A stretch of 64,000 bases of DNA. Source: Lunularia cruciata (taxonomy: Eukaryota; Streptophyta; Marchantiopsida; Lunulariales; Lunulariaceae). The notes below the pieces were generated by a model. The model ran no database searches. It was not told the DNA's origin and was given only the letters and a program-made list of their open reading frames with translations. Both the position numbers and the translations under genes were made by a program. Where the stretch lies: NCBI GenBank assembly GCA_948567375.1, contig OX419759.1, positions 20,118,744-20,182,743 of the forward strand. Reading direction: 5' to 3'. Positions 11,218-23,542 of the stretch are shown in pieces; the first letter of the stretch is position 1, and each line of letters starts with the position of its first letter.

Positions 11218-12214
11218 AAGAGATATGGCAAGTAGATTCTGTATATTCCATATTGGAGATTATTTTTTTGGGCGGTATGTTTTAGGAGACAATTTCAAGC
11301 CTATCATATGAAAGATTCTAGTTTATTACAATGGTGTAAGATCATAGGTCAACTTAAAGATTCCAATAGAGCCGCACAAGCTCTGCATCCTTTGCATAGG
11401 GCTAGTCATATTATCAAGACTATTTTGCTTATTTTATTTTATAGCAAGAAAGAAAGTACCATTAGAGCTTCTAGAGTATCAACTTCAGAAGTTATTATGT
11501 CTTGATAGATTACTTTTTGTCCATATGTTATGCATAACCTCACATCTCTGCTTAGTTGCTTGTCTTGTAGACTTGACAGTTAAGGTGTCAAAGTACAAGG
11601 ATAGTCTCTTTAGGTATTCCTCCTCACCTCCAATGTCCAAAGGATGTATTACATATATCAATAGTTTATACATTCTTAGAGTGCAAATAGCATTTGGGAG
11701 TTTATTACATGTTTAATAGTCACAATTCTTATAGAGGATATCCTTCTTGTGGATGAGTTTCCTTTAGTAAGAGATGTGTAGGTGTCTTTTGTATACTCTC
11801 TCCTAATATAGCTTGTTGACCAACCTACTTACTTTGCACTATTTTCATATCCTCCATCTTCTTCTCATGTTTGAGAGCCTTTGATAGAAGGATCACATAA
11901 GTCTTTCGTGATATCATTGGACCAAGGACTTTTGAGTATATAACATGAGACTTTGTGCATAAATAACCATCTCTATTGATTTCATATGTAGAGATAATCT
12001 TACTATTTAGAGAAGAGATAACGCTTGAAGTGTTTATAAATAGTTAGGTACTCTTGACACCTTTACCTTCCTCTTGTTTGTATTTTCCATGTATGCTTCT
12101 AAATAAATCAACTTTTACTAGTTTTTTTCAACTTGTATTGATATTTTACTCAAATTTGAGTAATGATTTTATGATTGCTAATATATGAATTTGACACCAT
12201 TTGAATATCACCAT

Positions 12215-12326
12215 AGCATACATCTTTGGGGTACAAAGAGTGAGAATTGTTATAGTAGCCACATAAAAATAGCATACATCTTTGGGGTACAAAGAGTGAG
12301 AATTGTTATAGTGGCCACATAAAAAC
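12215..12326. repeat. 56-bp tandem duplication
   Basis: Two copies start at 12215 and 12271 and differ at about one or two positions (GTAGCC versus GTGGCC), so the duplication is recent compared with its surroundings. Confidence 0.9.
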
Positions 12327-12702
12327 ATTCCTTTAGTCGATGAGGTTGATGGTTGCTACATGACATGGAACTACCTCATTTGAATACAGGATTTATGATC
12401 TAAATGAAATTTGATCATATTTTTACACCAAAATTATCACAAATAAAAACTGAATTTATATTATATTCCTTCTTAATTTAAGACTCCTAGTCCAAGTTAC
12501 TTCAAATAGTGATTCTATAATATAAATCTAATAAAATTCCATTAAATATGATGTTATTTGAAATATAACAAAAGATCAAGTTAAACATACTAAGAATGTT
12601 CTTAACTTTATATTAAATTTCAAAAGATAGAATATAAAATTTATGAGATATGTAGATTTAAATCATTATTTTTGAACATCTAGCTAGACATATAACTATT
12701 AA

Positions 12703-12706
<4 letters not shown>

Positions 12707-12770
<64 letters not shown>

Positions 12771-12785
12771 CATATATATATATAT
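12707..12785. repeat. (TA)n microsatellite
   Basis: An almost pure TA dinucleotide run of about 79 bp, interrupted only by a G at 12760 and a C at 12771. These interruptions make a small palindrome around GTATATATATAC. Confidence 0.95.
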
Positions 12786-15700
12786 GAACTCAAGTTGAGT
12801 TGAAATATGTACATATATAGTAGTTTTTTGAGTGGGCAATTTTGCATCATTCATTGCATTCAATATAGAAAATTTAATATATTATTTATTTTATAATTTT
12901 CTAAGTAGATAATTCCATTTTTTATATGTTACTCAACATTAAAGGGACAAAATATGTCATATAAAATATGTAAGAATAATTTTTTAATAATTTTAAATTT
13001 ATTTTAGAAACATTGATGGAAAATTTTAAAACATTAACATTATTTTCTAAATAATGTAAGGATAATCCACAAGATCCATATAGCACACCAACACATGTAC
13101 TCTTGACTAGGTAACTAAGCACCAATACATTGTGGTAATTGAGACTTGAGTAGAATACATAAGCACAACTATAATTCAATAAAATTACTCAAAGTTAAAC
13201 ATAGTGCAAAGAAGCAATAACTTACCAAACTTCTTAAGTATGTTTTTATATTGGTCTTATTTACTTATTTCAAAAACAAGAACCATGATAATTACAAATT
13301 AACTGTTATAAATGTGAAGTAAAGTTATTAATCCATAGTAACAATGCATTCCATCTTAGAGAATACACCAAGTATTAGGAGACTATTAATACAATCTTTT
13401 TCTTCATTGATTAGGTATTATTCTGAAATATGTAAATTTTAAAATAAGTTTTTTATTAACAATATTATAATATATAAATTATTTTTTTAACTATCATTAA
13501 TATTGAACATATCTTCAACAGTTCAGATTGAAAACGTTAAGTCAGGATAGAAATAACTATTTATTATCATTATTTACAATAATTATTATTTAAAACATAT
13601 TTTAATGTAAATAAATATTTATAGACTATTGGATATTATTTTGGAAGTGTTTTCTCTATTTTCCATAAGCTTTTCTTAAGTATAGATGATAAAAATGTTA
13701 ATAATCCATAAATAATCCTAATAATTTTGAGAATCAAGTATTAGTCTAAGAGTTTATACTAAAAATTCTAAAGTTATATCTGAAATTATAGTATTTCTGA
13801 GTAACCCCAAAATTATATGACTTATAAGACAATCCAAGTATTCATAACAATTGAAGAATCAAGAATTCAATATCACTCATTATATCATCGAATGAAACTA
13901 ACTTATAAAGGAAAATATCAATGGTCTAATTTTTTATTCGATCTTTGTTCTAAACTTACTGAGATATAAATTATTATGTTTAGTAATAAAAATCTGTCAT
14001 GCAATATGTATACTCCATATACATGTAATTTGTATTTATTTGGTAATCTTGAGGATAAAAAAAGAGATTCATACAAGGTTAAAGAGTGCAAAATTGACCT
14101 AAGAAAATCCTTTAAAGACTCTATTATTAAATATTATTATTTACATTTTATTACAAGATACATATACTAGAAAAATGAGTTTTAAACAGAAAATTAATAA
14201 TAAGAAAAAAAAGCCATTACTGCTAAAAATTCATTGATTCATAAAAATATTAAATATTAAAAATATGGAATTTTCAATCAATTTTATTCTCTATTTATCA
14301 TTGAAGAATAAAAGTTAAAATAGATCTAGAATATCATAAAATTAAAGTTAGATCCTCCCAAAATATTATCACTAATTTGATTATTTTAATGATTTTTTAA
14401 GACATGTATCCTAAGAATAACAAGATCTTTAAGATGAGTATAAATTCAAAAAAACAAACAAATCAGAACATATAATTTTATGTACTAGAAAATAAAATAA
14501 TAATAATATGGAATATATATTAGAAATTATAAAATTCAAAAGTAAAAACCATCAAGATTGAAAAGCCTATATGTGCATGGGGCGTGTAATATCGAGTGAG
14601 TTGCTTAAGTTAAAAATGTTTACTTATTGTTAAATCTAGCATTTATAATTTTTTTAATGACTTCAATTTCCACTCTCTACCTATAGAATCTATTATGTGA
14701 AATCTAAATTGTTGTGAAGTGCTATGTCAGAATACATATTATAGATATACATTGATACAAAATGAATGAAATTAGAAATATTATTACAAATATAAAATTA
14801 TATTTCAGGTTATCTAATTTTATATTTATCTCATTGAAGTTCAGGTTATCTCATTGAATATTGGAAAATGAAGAAAATCTGCAATGTATTAAATATTTTA
14901 CCTATTTTATGCCCGTGGTTTTTGACACATAAAGCATTGAAAAGCTATTATTTATATGTTCAAGTTTCTTTGATACAGAGAACTCAAATGATTATGATGA
15001 ATGATAATTGAATATAGATTATATACATATTTGTTTTTTATATAAAAAATTGAGAGCTCTCTCACAATATACTAATTATAAGTTTACTTTTATCATATGT
15101 TATCATATTATGTTTCTAGTTAAGATATAAATGTTAAAATAGCAAATCCTTTATAGATCCTTTAGAAATATATTTTATGTTCTCATCTTATTACTTATAT
15201 TTTCCAATTAAATTTTAAAAGTTAAAATAATATATTTTTCTTTAAAGGTTGCCTACAAGAATATAAATATCAAAGATACGTAAGTAAATATGTAACTACT
15301 CTAAATTCTATAGATGAATATCATGTAATAGTCATATGCATTCAAATGATTGGATGTTTGATATGACTATTTTCAGAAATTATTCATCCATGTACATAAA
15401 TATCTATAATAAGATAAATATATTACTACTTGTACTCAAGATATAATATATTTACACAATTTTAATTATATTTATTAAATTAGCAGTAATTTTATTATTA
15501 TTATTTTAGATCAAGTCTAATTATGTGAAATTCTAGTTCAAATAAGATTTTTTTTGAAGTAGAATAAGATATAAGAAATATAAATTATATCATACAATGC
15601 AAATAGAAGTGAAAGGCCTTCAAAAAGCCTTAAAAAAAGAAACATGCTAAAGATAATATAAATAACTTTGACTATTATATTTTTGTAGAGTATAAAATGC

Positions 15701-16057
15701 CAAGGTATAAAATAATTAATTTGAAAAAGGTAAATTTTCATTTTCCAATTGATAACTAAATAAATTAGATGATAAAGATATAATTGTATGTGACTCATTC
15801 TATAGTTTATTTAACATTATGTATTCATTTTAATAAATTCAGTTAATCACATTCATTTTCTTTACTTTAACTTAACTCAAATAAAGAATATACATATAAA
15901 GATGATAAATAAAGACTAAACAAAGACAATGCAAATGAAAGTCTTGATACACAAGAATAAAATAGAGATATAAGAAGCAAATAGATAAATACACAATTTT
16001 AATCCTCTAAATTTACCAAAGATGTGCGAGGGGCTTGTAACTTATATTTGGGAAAGA

Positions 16058-16447
16058 TGTAGAAGACCAAGGAGAGAAATAGAAAAATGGAAGGTCACAT
16101 TAAAACTCTTAAACAAGAAAAACTCTCAATGTCTAGTATGAGCTTTGGCCTTGGTATTTTAAAGGGAAGCTAAGTATAAGATTCCCAAGAAGTTTCCAAG
16201 GAAGGTTCCTTCTAGAAGTCATCTTTTTTAAATGCAAGTTAAGCATGCCGTATACTTGGTATACCATCTAAGCTAGTTGTTCACCTCTGGATACAAGTTA
16301 CTCCATCTTTTTGAAGTTCTTAGAAGTTTCTCATGAAGAAGTTTCATAGATGCTTCTAGAATATTAATATGCTAGTTCTACTTTCTTTTTGACGTGTTTA
16401 GTTTATTCTGCTAACTCATTACTTATAATAAACTCAATATTATTACA
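16058..16447 (-). repeat. 3' LTR of element E
   Basis: Aligned with 27900-28266 along most of its length, for example the shared AGTATGAGCTTTGGCCTTGG / AGCATGAGCTTTAACCTTGG block. Immediately inside it, on the minus strand, lies a purine-rich AGTGGGAGA, a likely polypurine tract. Confidence 0.8.
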
Positions 16448-16479
16448 TATTCTCCCACTAGTAGTCATTGACGTCCTTG

Positions 16480-16871
16480 TTAGCATGGAGTCTTCAAACT
16501 CTTGTAGGGTTGTTTGAGCATTATGGGGATGAGAAAGAGGTTCTTATGTGGCATCATGAAGAGGATAGCCTTTCTAGAGGACCCTATACTCAATTTATCA
16601 TTTATGGCTACATTAGATGTTTTTATGTGCAAGAATACAATTGACTTTATATACTTTGTGATTGTTAACACTAATTGGAGGGAGTGGAAGTAGGATGCAA
16701 GTAGGAAAGGAATATGGGTTGAAACAAAGGGTTTAACTTTGAAACATGGAAGACAAGATGAATTATTATATGACTAAGCAGTGCAAGTTTGTAATTAATT
16801 GGAGAAATAACTATCCAATTGGGAATAAGTCTACAAGTTTATATAGAGAGAGAGTACTAGAGTAAGATATG
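16480..16871 (-). pseudogene. 3' end of element E pol, decayed
   Basis: This stretch between the E 3' LTR and inserted element D should encode the end of E pol. A 63-codon minus frame (16480-16671) exists but carries no clear motif, and the reading is broken by stops. Placement inside E is by position between its LTR and its integrase relic. Confidence 0.4.
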
Positions 16872-17605
16872 TGTAATTTTCTAAGGATAAGAGACCTACG
16901 AGACACATAGCAGAAGAAACATAAGCTTCACACTTGATCCTCCAATGCTCCAAAGGAGCACCTTGACTGTATTATATAGCAAAGGATATTCCTCTAAAGG
17001 AAGTTTCACCCTTGGATCAGATATATGGATTGATGATATGTGCAAGCTCTACTCTTAGATTAGTTGCATGCATGTGACATATCTGTTTTGATCCTATTTG
17101 GTTGGTCAAACCATCTTTGACTAGAGGGAATCTATAGAGAATTTTCCTATAAGAATCTTTGAATCATGTGGGTGAGGTACCATTGGAAAGCTCTCAATGA
17201 GAGAAACCTAGGGGAGGGAAGGCCAACTTTTCCTCAATTGGGAGAAGAGATCTGAACATTTTCAAGGCCTAATTCATCCTTTTAGGCCTCTGAAATTGAC
17301 AGGTTGTTCTTGGCTCCTGCCCTAGTAGTAGAAGTACTCTCTAGGTGATACCTCTATCTAAACTACTTATTCCATTATCTATAACATCCTTCTAGATATT
17401 ACCAATCCAAATTTCACCTCTAGATCATATATCTAGCTATTGGTATTTCATTTTCAAGCTATTTTTAGCTCTTGCTATATTAGTATAAGTGCTCTTTCTA
17501 TACCACCTCTATTTGATCTACCTAGCCCATCATACCTAACATCCTTCTAGATTTTACAAATTCAATTTTCATCTCTAGATAATATATCTAGTTATTGATA
17601 TTATA
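16872..17605 (-). repeat. 3' LTR of element D with duplicated U3
   Basis: Begins TGTAATTTTC on the plus strand and ends ...GATATTATA, matching the LTRs of A, B and C throughout. About 155 bp at the 5' end of the LTR (minus strand) is present twice, at roughly 17455-17605 and 17300-17455. A C-rich run (AACCTCCCCCC, 17606 on) gives the expected polypurine tract on the minus strand. Confidence 0.8.
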
Positions 17606-18206
17606 AACCTCCCCCCTTTTAAGTCACAATGTCCTCATTGCGAAGTTCTTGCTCAAAAGATTTTACTAACACTGTTGCATTGGTCAAGTTGGTTTTTGGC
17701 TTCCATGTTGCCTCATATAGTGTGCACCCTTTCCAATGTATAAGATATTCTACATGCGGATGGCAAGTACCATGGATGCATTTTTTGAGAATACGTTAGA
17801 CTTCATATTCCTCCGTGTCATCAATGAGTGTTGGACAAGGTCAAATTACTTGTATGGAAAAAAAGTTTGGCAGTCAAGATGCATATCTGCATAGTAAGGA
17901 CACATGGAATATTGGATGGATCTTCATGTGTGGCAGTTGCTCTAGGTGAAAGACCTTTGCTCCAATGTGACAAAGGATGGGAAAAGGCCCGATAAAATGA
18001 GGTCTGAGCTTGTGAGGGCCAACTAATGTGAAGTTGGTTGTTGATAGCCAGACTTGATTCCCAACATTGAACTCCAAGTGCCGGTGATATGCATCTACAT
18101 ATTGTTTTTGTTGATTTTGGGCAATTTGCAACTTGTTTGTGGTGTTCTCCACTCTTTGTTGGATTTTGGAAACAAAAGTGTTGATGACATCTACCTTGGT
18201 ATCCAT
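17606..18206 (-). pseudogene. Element D: integrase C-terminus and chromodomain relic
   Basis: On the minus strand, 17874-18206 encodes the integrase C-terminal module, with VGNQVWLSTTN and HPIFHVSLL recognisable by comparison with element A. A decayed chromodomain follows down to the polypurine tract. D stops at about 18206, where the LTR of A starts, and resumes at 23310, so A sits inside D. About 320 bp of D integrase expected between the two halves is missing, as is part of the A LTR, which suggests one deletion across the junction. Confidence 0.75.
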
Positions 18207-18689
18207 TAGGGAATCTTCCTGTAGGAATCTCAGAATCACATGAGTAAGGTACCGTTGGAAAGCTCTCGACGAGACAAACCAGGGGGGAGAGAAGGCCAGC
18301 CTTTCCTCCATTGGGGGGAAATCTGCACATTTTTGAGGCCTAATTCATCCGTTTAGGCCTCCGAAATTGCCTTCAAAGATTTCAGGCATATTTCGGTTCC
18401 TACTCTATTAGTAGAAGTCCCCTTTTGGTGATACCTCTTTCTGATCTGTTTAGTACATCATGTGTAACATCCTTCCAGATGTTACCAAACCAATTCTCAC
18501 CTTTAAATCATATGTCTAGCTATTGGTTCTAAGGTTCTCAAGTTTATTTTGGTTTCTGCCCTATTAGTAGAAGTACTTATTTGGTGATACTTCTATCTGA
18601 TCTATTTTGACCATCATGTATAACATCATTCTAGATGTTACCAAACCAAATTTCACATCTAGATCATATGGCTAACCCTTGGTATTACA
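18207..18689 (-). repeat. 3' LTR of element A, truncated, with duplicated U3
   Basis: On the plus strand it ends GGTATTACA (TGTAATACC on the minus strand). A block of about 155 bp is present twice in tandem at the U3 end (about 18535-18689 and 18375-18535). The R/U5 end is missing at the junction with element D. Confidence 0.85.
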
Positions 18690-18702
18690 GACCTCCCTCC
18701 TT
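18690..18702 (-). promoter_or_regulatory. Polypurine tract of element A
   Basis: Read on the minus strand this is AAAAGGAGGGAGGTC directly before TGTAATACC, the start of the 3' LTR (its first purines overlap the end of pol). It is the expected primer for plus-strand DNA synthesis. Comparable tracts precede the 3' LTRs of B (44295-44306) and D. Confidence 0.75.
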
Positions 18703-21700
18703 TTAAGACGCAACGTCCTCGTTGTGCAATTGTTGCTCAAATGCTTGCACCAACACCGGTGCATGTGCCAAATTGGCAGCAGGTTCCCAGGTTGCTTCAT
18801 AGAGAGGGTAACCTTTCCATTGTACTAGATATTCCACCCGCGGATGGCGAGTACCACGCATGCACTTTTGGAGAATCCGCTCTACTTCATATTCCTCTGT
18901 GCCATCAATGACTGTCGGACAAGGTCGAATGTCCTGTGTGGAAGTACCTTGGCCTGATCGAGGAGCATATCTGCGTAATAGGGAGACATGGAACACTGGA
19001 TGGATCTTCATGTGTGGTGGTAGCTCAAGGTGATAGGCCACAGCGCCGATGCGACAAAGAATCGAGAAAGGCCCAATAAAACGAGGTCTGAGCTTACGAG
19101 ATCCAACTAATGTGAGGTTGGTTGTCGATAGCCACACTTGATCCCCAACATTGAACTCCATATGCCTACGGTGTGCATCATCATACTGCTTTTGTTGATT
19201 TTGCGCAATCTGTAACCTGTGCTTGGCGCTCTCCACACCTTGTTGGATTCTAGAAACAAATGTGTTGACTGCATCAACCTTGGTAGTCACTGGACGGATC
19301 TTCATCAAGCTAGAAGGTGTGAAGGGATGCTCACCATACATGAGGAAGAACGGAGTGACCTGGGTGGAGGCATTCACTGAATTGTTGTAAGCGAATTCCA
19401 CCAACGGTAGTAGGGTGTCCCACCTTTCTTGCTCTTCTAAGGTGAAGCCGCGTAACATGTCTTCAATTGTGCGATTAGCCCGCTCTATTTGGCCATCTGT
19501 TTGTGGGTGGTAAGCTATAGACATGGCCAACTTGGTTTTGAAGAAACCAAAGAGTGTTCGCCAAAACAAACTGGTGAATTGGGTGCCTCTATCGGTGATG
19601 AGTACTCTAGACAAGCCATGGTGAGCAAAGACTGCATCTAAGTATAGTTGAGCTAGTTGTGGAGCGGTCACCTCCTTGGTGGTAGGGCGTACATGAATCA
19701 TTTTGCTGAGCCGGTCCACAAAGACGACAATGGAGTCAAACCCTGAGGTGGTCTTGGGTAATTCACAGACGAGATCCATACTCACTTGTTCCCAACGTTG
19801 GGTAGGAGTGGGAAGAGGTTGAAGGAGCCCTGCAGGAGCTTGATTAGAAGCTTTGTTCTGTTGACAAAGTAGGCAGCTACGCACATAGTCCATCACGTCG
19901 TTGCTCATCTTGGGCCAATAGTAATGGCGCTTGACTGCCTCCAAGGTCTTGTCCACTCCGACATGAGCTGCAATGGCCGAATCATGACATTCCGCTAGAA
20001 TGGTGGTGCGTAATTCTGGGACATTTGGGATCCACAATCGGCCCTCTCGAAAGGTGAGTCCTTGGGTGCTGGTGACACCTTTGGACGCTTGTGCTTCTAC
20101 AATCTGTGAGTCAATTTTTGTAGCAGCTAGAATCTCTTGCCAGAATTCAGGGTTAATCTTAACCTCTGCCGCCAAGTTGTTGGCCATTGGCATGCGGGTG
20201 AACGCATCTCCAAGTTGCTTCTTACCTTCCACGTAGGTGATTGTCATGTTGAAGCGTTGTCGCCACTCTGCCCACCGAATTTGGCGACGAGATAGATCCT
20301 TCTGCGTCTCGAGGTAGACTAGAGGTTTGTGGTCTGTCTCTACTACAAATGCCTTCTCACCCAGGTAGTGCTTCCAATGCTTGGTTGCTAGAACAATGGC
20401 CAGCTCTTCTCGTTCTGTGGTGTGGTAGTTGCGCTCTGCCGGTAATAACTTTCGAGAGAAATATGCAATTGGATGCCATCCGTAATGCCACTCTTGTTAT
20501 AGGACTGCTCCGATTGCTACGCCTGATGCATCCGTAGCCAACTTGAGTGGACGTTTTGGGTCATACCACTTCAAGATTGGTGCATGTAGCAAGGCGGCCT
20601 TCAATTCTTGAAAGGCCAACTCTTGTGCAGTTCCCCATGTCCACTTCTTCCCCTTGCCAAGTAGTGCCGTTAAAGGCTGTGCAACCTTGGAGAAGTCCTT
20701 GACAAATCTACGATAGAATCCCGTCAACCCCAAGAAGCTCTTAAGTTGAGTCTGATCTTCGGGGGCACTCCATTTTTGAATGAGCTCTATATTATCTGTC
20801 AATACTTGAATGCCCTCTGCACTTACTCTATGCCCTAAGTAGTCTACTTCAGACTTGCCAAACTCACACTTTGAGATTTTGGCGTACAACTGATTCTGTC
20901 TTAGAATCTGGAGGACCTCTCATAGATGTTGTTTGTGTTCTATCATCGTGCTACTATATACTAAGATATCATCCAAGAAGACGATAATAGACTTATCCAA
21001 GTATGGACGAAATATGTCATTCATTAGGCTCATGAAAGTGGCAGGCGCATTGGTGAGGCCAAAAGGCATCACAAGATACTCAAAGTGGCCATACCTGGTT
21101 CGAAAGGCAGTTTTGTACACATCCTCCTCTGCAATTTGGATTTGATTGTAACCGCTCCGCAAGTCCAGTTTGGTGAAGTATCTCGCTCCATGGAGTTGAT
21201 CAAACAGGTCATCCATGCGAGGTAAGGGGTATTTGTTCTTCACTGTTTGCTGATTGAGACCCCGATAGTCAATGCACATGCGCATTGTACCATCTTTCTT
21301 CTTCACAAACAAGACAGGGGCCCCATATGGTGATACGCTAGGTTGGATGAACCCTTTCTGTAGCATCTCCTCAATTTGAGTCTTACACTCCTCCAACTCA
21401 TGAGGTGATAGGCGATATGGGGCCTTACAAGGAGGTGTCTTCCCCCGGAGTGTCTCTATTTTGTGATCTACTCGCCTTTTAGGTGGTAATCCTGAGGGTA
21501 GATCATCGGGAAAGACATCTTGAAACTCATCCACCACATCCTTCAATTTCTCAGGAATTTGTCCAGCGAGTTGTGCACTCTGGACTTCTCTTATTAGACC
21601 CAAAAAACATCTATCGGTCTTACAGACAGTTGTCGTCCCTACGACATATAGAGGCAGTTTCTGCCTGTGTGATTTTTCTTTAACCCCAATGATTGACCAT

Positions 21701-22137
21701 TGGTGGGTTCTCACTACTTTCTTCCTCCAATCCACCATTGGGTTGTACTGCTCCATCCATGGCATGCCTAAAATTGCATCATAACGGGCTAACTGTATCA
21801 CTCGCCACTCAATTGCTTCCTGATATTCTCCTACAGAGAGGGTTACCCGTCTAGGTAATGATTCAATCCTCTCTGTTTGCCCATTTGGTAACTCTACTTC
21901 TTCACTTCCATCTCTCTCTAGATCCATTCCCAATCTGATTGCAACAGAGCGAGACAAGAAATTCTCTGTTGCTCTCGGATCTATTAATACTCTCACTTGA
22001 TTACCTTCTAGGATTCCATTCACAACAATCAATTGTGAGGTTGCCTTTCGGGATCTTTGCGCATTATTCTTCTTCCTTCCCTCGCTTCTCTGCTTCCTTA
22101 TTGAGCCAGTAAGGCCGCGAGGTACATTTACTGGCAA
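18703..22137 (-). pseudogene. pol: Element A pol: protease, RT, RNase H, integrase, chromodomain, with two in-frame stops
   Basis: One frame runs the whole length, interrupted only by TGA at 20920-20922 (after RT) and TAA at 20497-20499 (in RNase H). Protease shows [10 protein letters not shown], retaining the Asp but not the usual D-S/T-G. RT has [28 protein letters not shown] and the catalytic FLDD. RNase H has the TDAS motif. The last 514 codons (20247-18703) are open. They include the integrase zinc site (H88, H95, C125, C128), catalytic D158, D219 and E255 with 35 residues between the last two, GPF at 392-394, and a chromodomain at about 452-495 with Y453, W477 and Y480 at aromatic-cage positions. 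Chromodomains direct insertion into marked chromatin. The frame overlaps the end of gag in the -1 frame. Both stops fit C-to-T changes (CGA and CAA). Confidence 0.92.
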
Positions 22138-23146
22138 TCTTCGTTTTCTGAAGTGGTTTCCACCTCCTCCTCTTCAATGTGCCTCTCCATGTTGTTCAAA
22201 GATTGCATGTACAAAGGCCGAGGGCCTCTAGGGAAATGAGTGCGACAATTGGTAGATATGTGCCCAATACAGACACAATTGTAACAACGGCGTTGTTCTC
22301 CTCGAGTCCTTTCTCCTCGTGGGACTCCATCTCTTCGTTCTTCTACCCGTCCTCGCTCTCCTTGAAGCGGCGTGCTCCTTGATCCCGAAATCGAAGGTTG
22401 CCCAATTCCGTCGGTACTGGTTCACCCATGTGTGGCATTTCTACCCGATAATGTTGAGGTGGAACTACTCCTTCACCTCCACCTAATGCTCCGGCTATTC
22501 TCTGCGCACAAGCAATGGCTTCAAATACCGTGCGAGGGTTTTGCACCATGACTTCTTGGCGGATCTGCTCTTTCAACCCTCGTTTGAAATTGTCGAGAGC
22601 CTCTGCTGGACTCATGTCGGTAATTGCGACTTGTAGATCCAGAAATGCCTCCACATACTCTTGTATGCTATTCTTCTGTCTCAATCCCCATAGTCGGGTT
22701 CGAGCCATCTGTACAGAATCCACCGATTGGAAATTCTTGAGCAGTCCTTCTTGCATTGCTGTCCATGTGACCTCCCTTCTCTCTGCCAGCATGGATCGTT
22801 CCCAAGCATCATACCATGTGAGGGCTTTATCAATCAAGTACCCACATGCAAACACGCCTGCAGCATGCTCTATGATCTCTGTTGAGAACAATCAAAAATA
22901 TCAATTCATTCTCGAGATCCAATTCTCCACTACTCCTATCGTACGCTGCCCCTTGTAAGGCTCGATGTTGCAGGTCTTCTTCATCCGAAGTAGCAATGTG
23001 GCTTCATCGTTGATAGGGTTTGTAGGGACGGGTGCCTCTCCAAGTACTTCAGTCGCAGGTACTAGGTTTTGAGACGACTCTTCTTCTTGCATGGCTTGAT
23101 CATTCTTGAGGATCTGCACTTGACTTTGCAATGTCTCCATGGTCAT
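22128..23146 (-). pseudogene. gag: Element A gag, with two stops and one frameshift
   Basis: The frame starts at ATG 23146 (MTMETLQSQV). It meets TGA at 22901-22903 and again at 22892-22894, then runs 183 codons to 22343 through the retrotransposon capsid domain (ALTWYDAWERS, IQEYVEAFLDL, ALDNFKRGL). A one-base deletion near 22365-22385, seen against element B, shifts the frame. The zinc knuckle CYNCVCIGHISTNC (about 22286-22245) is intact in the shifted frame, which ends at TAA 22128-22130, overlapping the start of pol. Gag would form the virus-like particle and bind element RNA. Confidence 0.88.
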
Positions 23147-23172
23147 CTTAATCTCTCAAAATTCATTCAACA

Positions 23173-23307
23173 TCTGCCCTATTAGTAGAAGTACTGATTT
23201 GGTGATACTTCTATCTGATCTATTTTGACCATCATGTATAACATCATTCTAGATGTTACCAAACCAAATTTCACATCTAGATCATATGGCTAACCCTTGG
23301 TATTACA
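23173..23307 (-). repeat. 5' LTR remnant of element A
   Basis: These 135 bp match 18555-18689 with one mismatch that I can see (ACTGATTT versus ACTTATTT) and end at the same GGTATTACA. Immediately to the left, 26 bases separate it from the gag ATG, so the rest of the LTR and the leader are deleted. Confidence 0.85.
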
Positions 23308-23309
23308 GA

Positions 23310-23542
23310 TAGCCTATGGTGAGAAAAGACTACTTCTAAGTACAATCAAGCTAATTGTGGAGCTGTCACATCCTTGGTAGTAGGATGCACATGAATCATT
23401 TTGTTGAGTTCATCAACAAAGACTATGATGGAGTCAAACCCGGATGGATCTTGGGCAAATTACAAACTAGATCCATGCTTACTTGTTCCTATTGTTATGT
23501 ATGAGTAGGAAGGGGTTAATGGAGTCCCATGGGAGTATAGAA
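23310..23542 (-). pseudogene. Element D integrase core fragment
   Basis: Aligns on the minus strand with the integrase of element A at about 19613-19845 (for example the segment for DSIIVFVDxLxKMIHVxPTTKDV). It is the continuation of D on the right side of the A insertion. Similarity stops near 23542, where the older E integrase begins, so D is 5'-truncated there. Confidence 0.75.

Larger units (their letters stand above)
9794..16057. other. AT-rich gene-free DNA with tandem arrays
   Basis: More than 6 kb without a supported coding region. The base composition is strongly biased to A and T, and every open frame is short and low-complexity. The individual tandem arrays are listed separately. 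Between 13.2 and 16.0 kb I see nothing but AT-rich sequence. Confidence 0.6.
18207..23307 (-). mobile_element. Element A: chromodomain Ty3/gypsy retrotransposon, innermost of the nest
   Basis: The order on the minus strand is 5' LTR remnant (23173-23307), gag (23146-22128), protease-RT-RNase H-integrase-chromodomain (22137-18703), polypurine tract, 3' LTR (18689-18207). Only 135 bp of the 5' LTR remain; they match the 3' LTR at all but one position, so the insertion is fairly young. The rest of the 5' LTR, the primer-binding site and the leader, about 1.1 kb by comparison with element B, are missing. It cannot be autonomous because gag and pol carry stops and a frameshift. Confidence 0.9.

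Noticed and set aside
15538-15798. Hydrophobic 86-codon minus frame as a membrane protein
   Set aside because: Very AT-rich DNA yields Phe/Ile/Leu/Tyr-rich chance frames. No codon or domain evidence.
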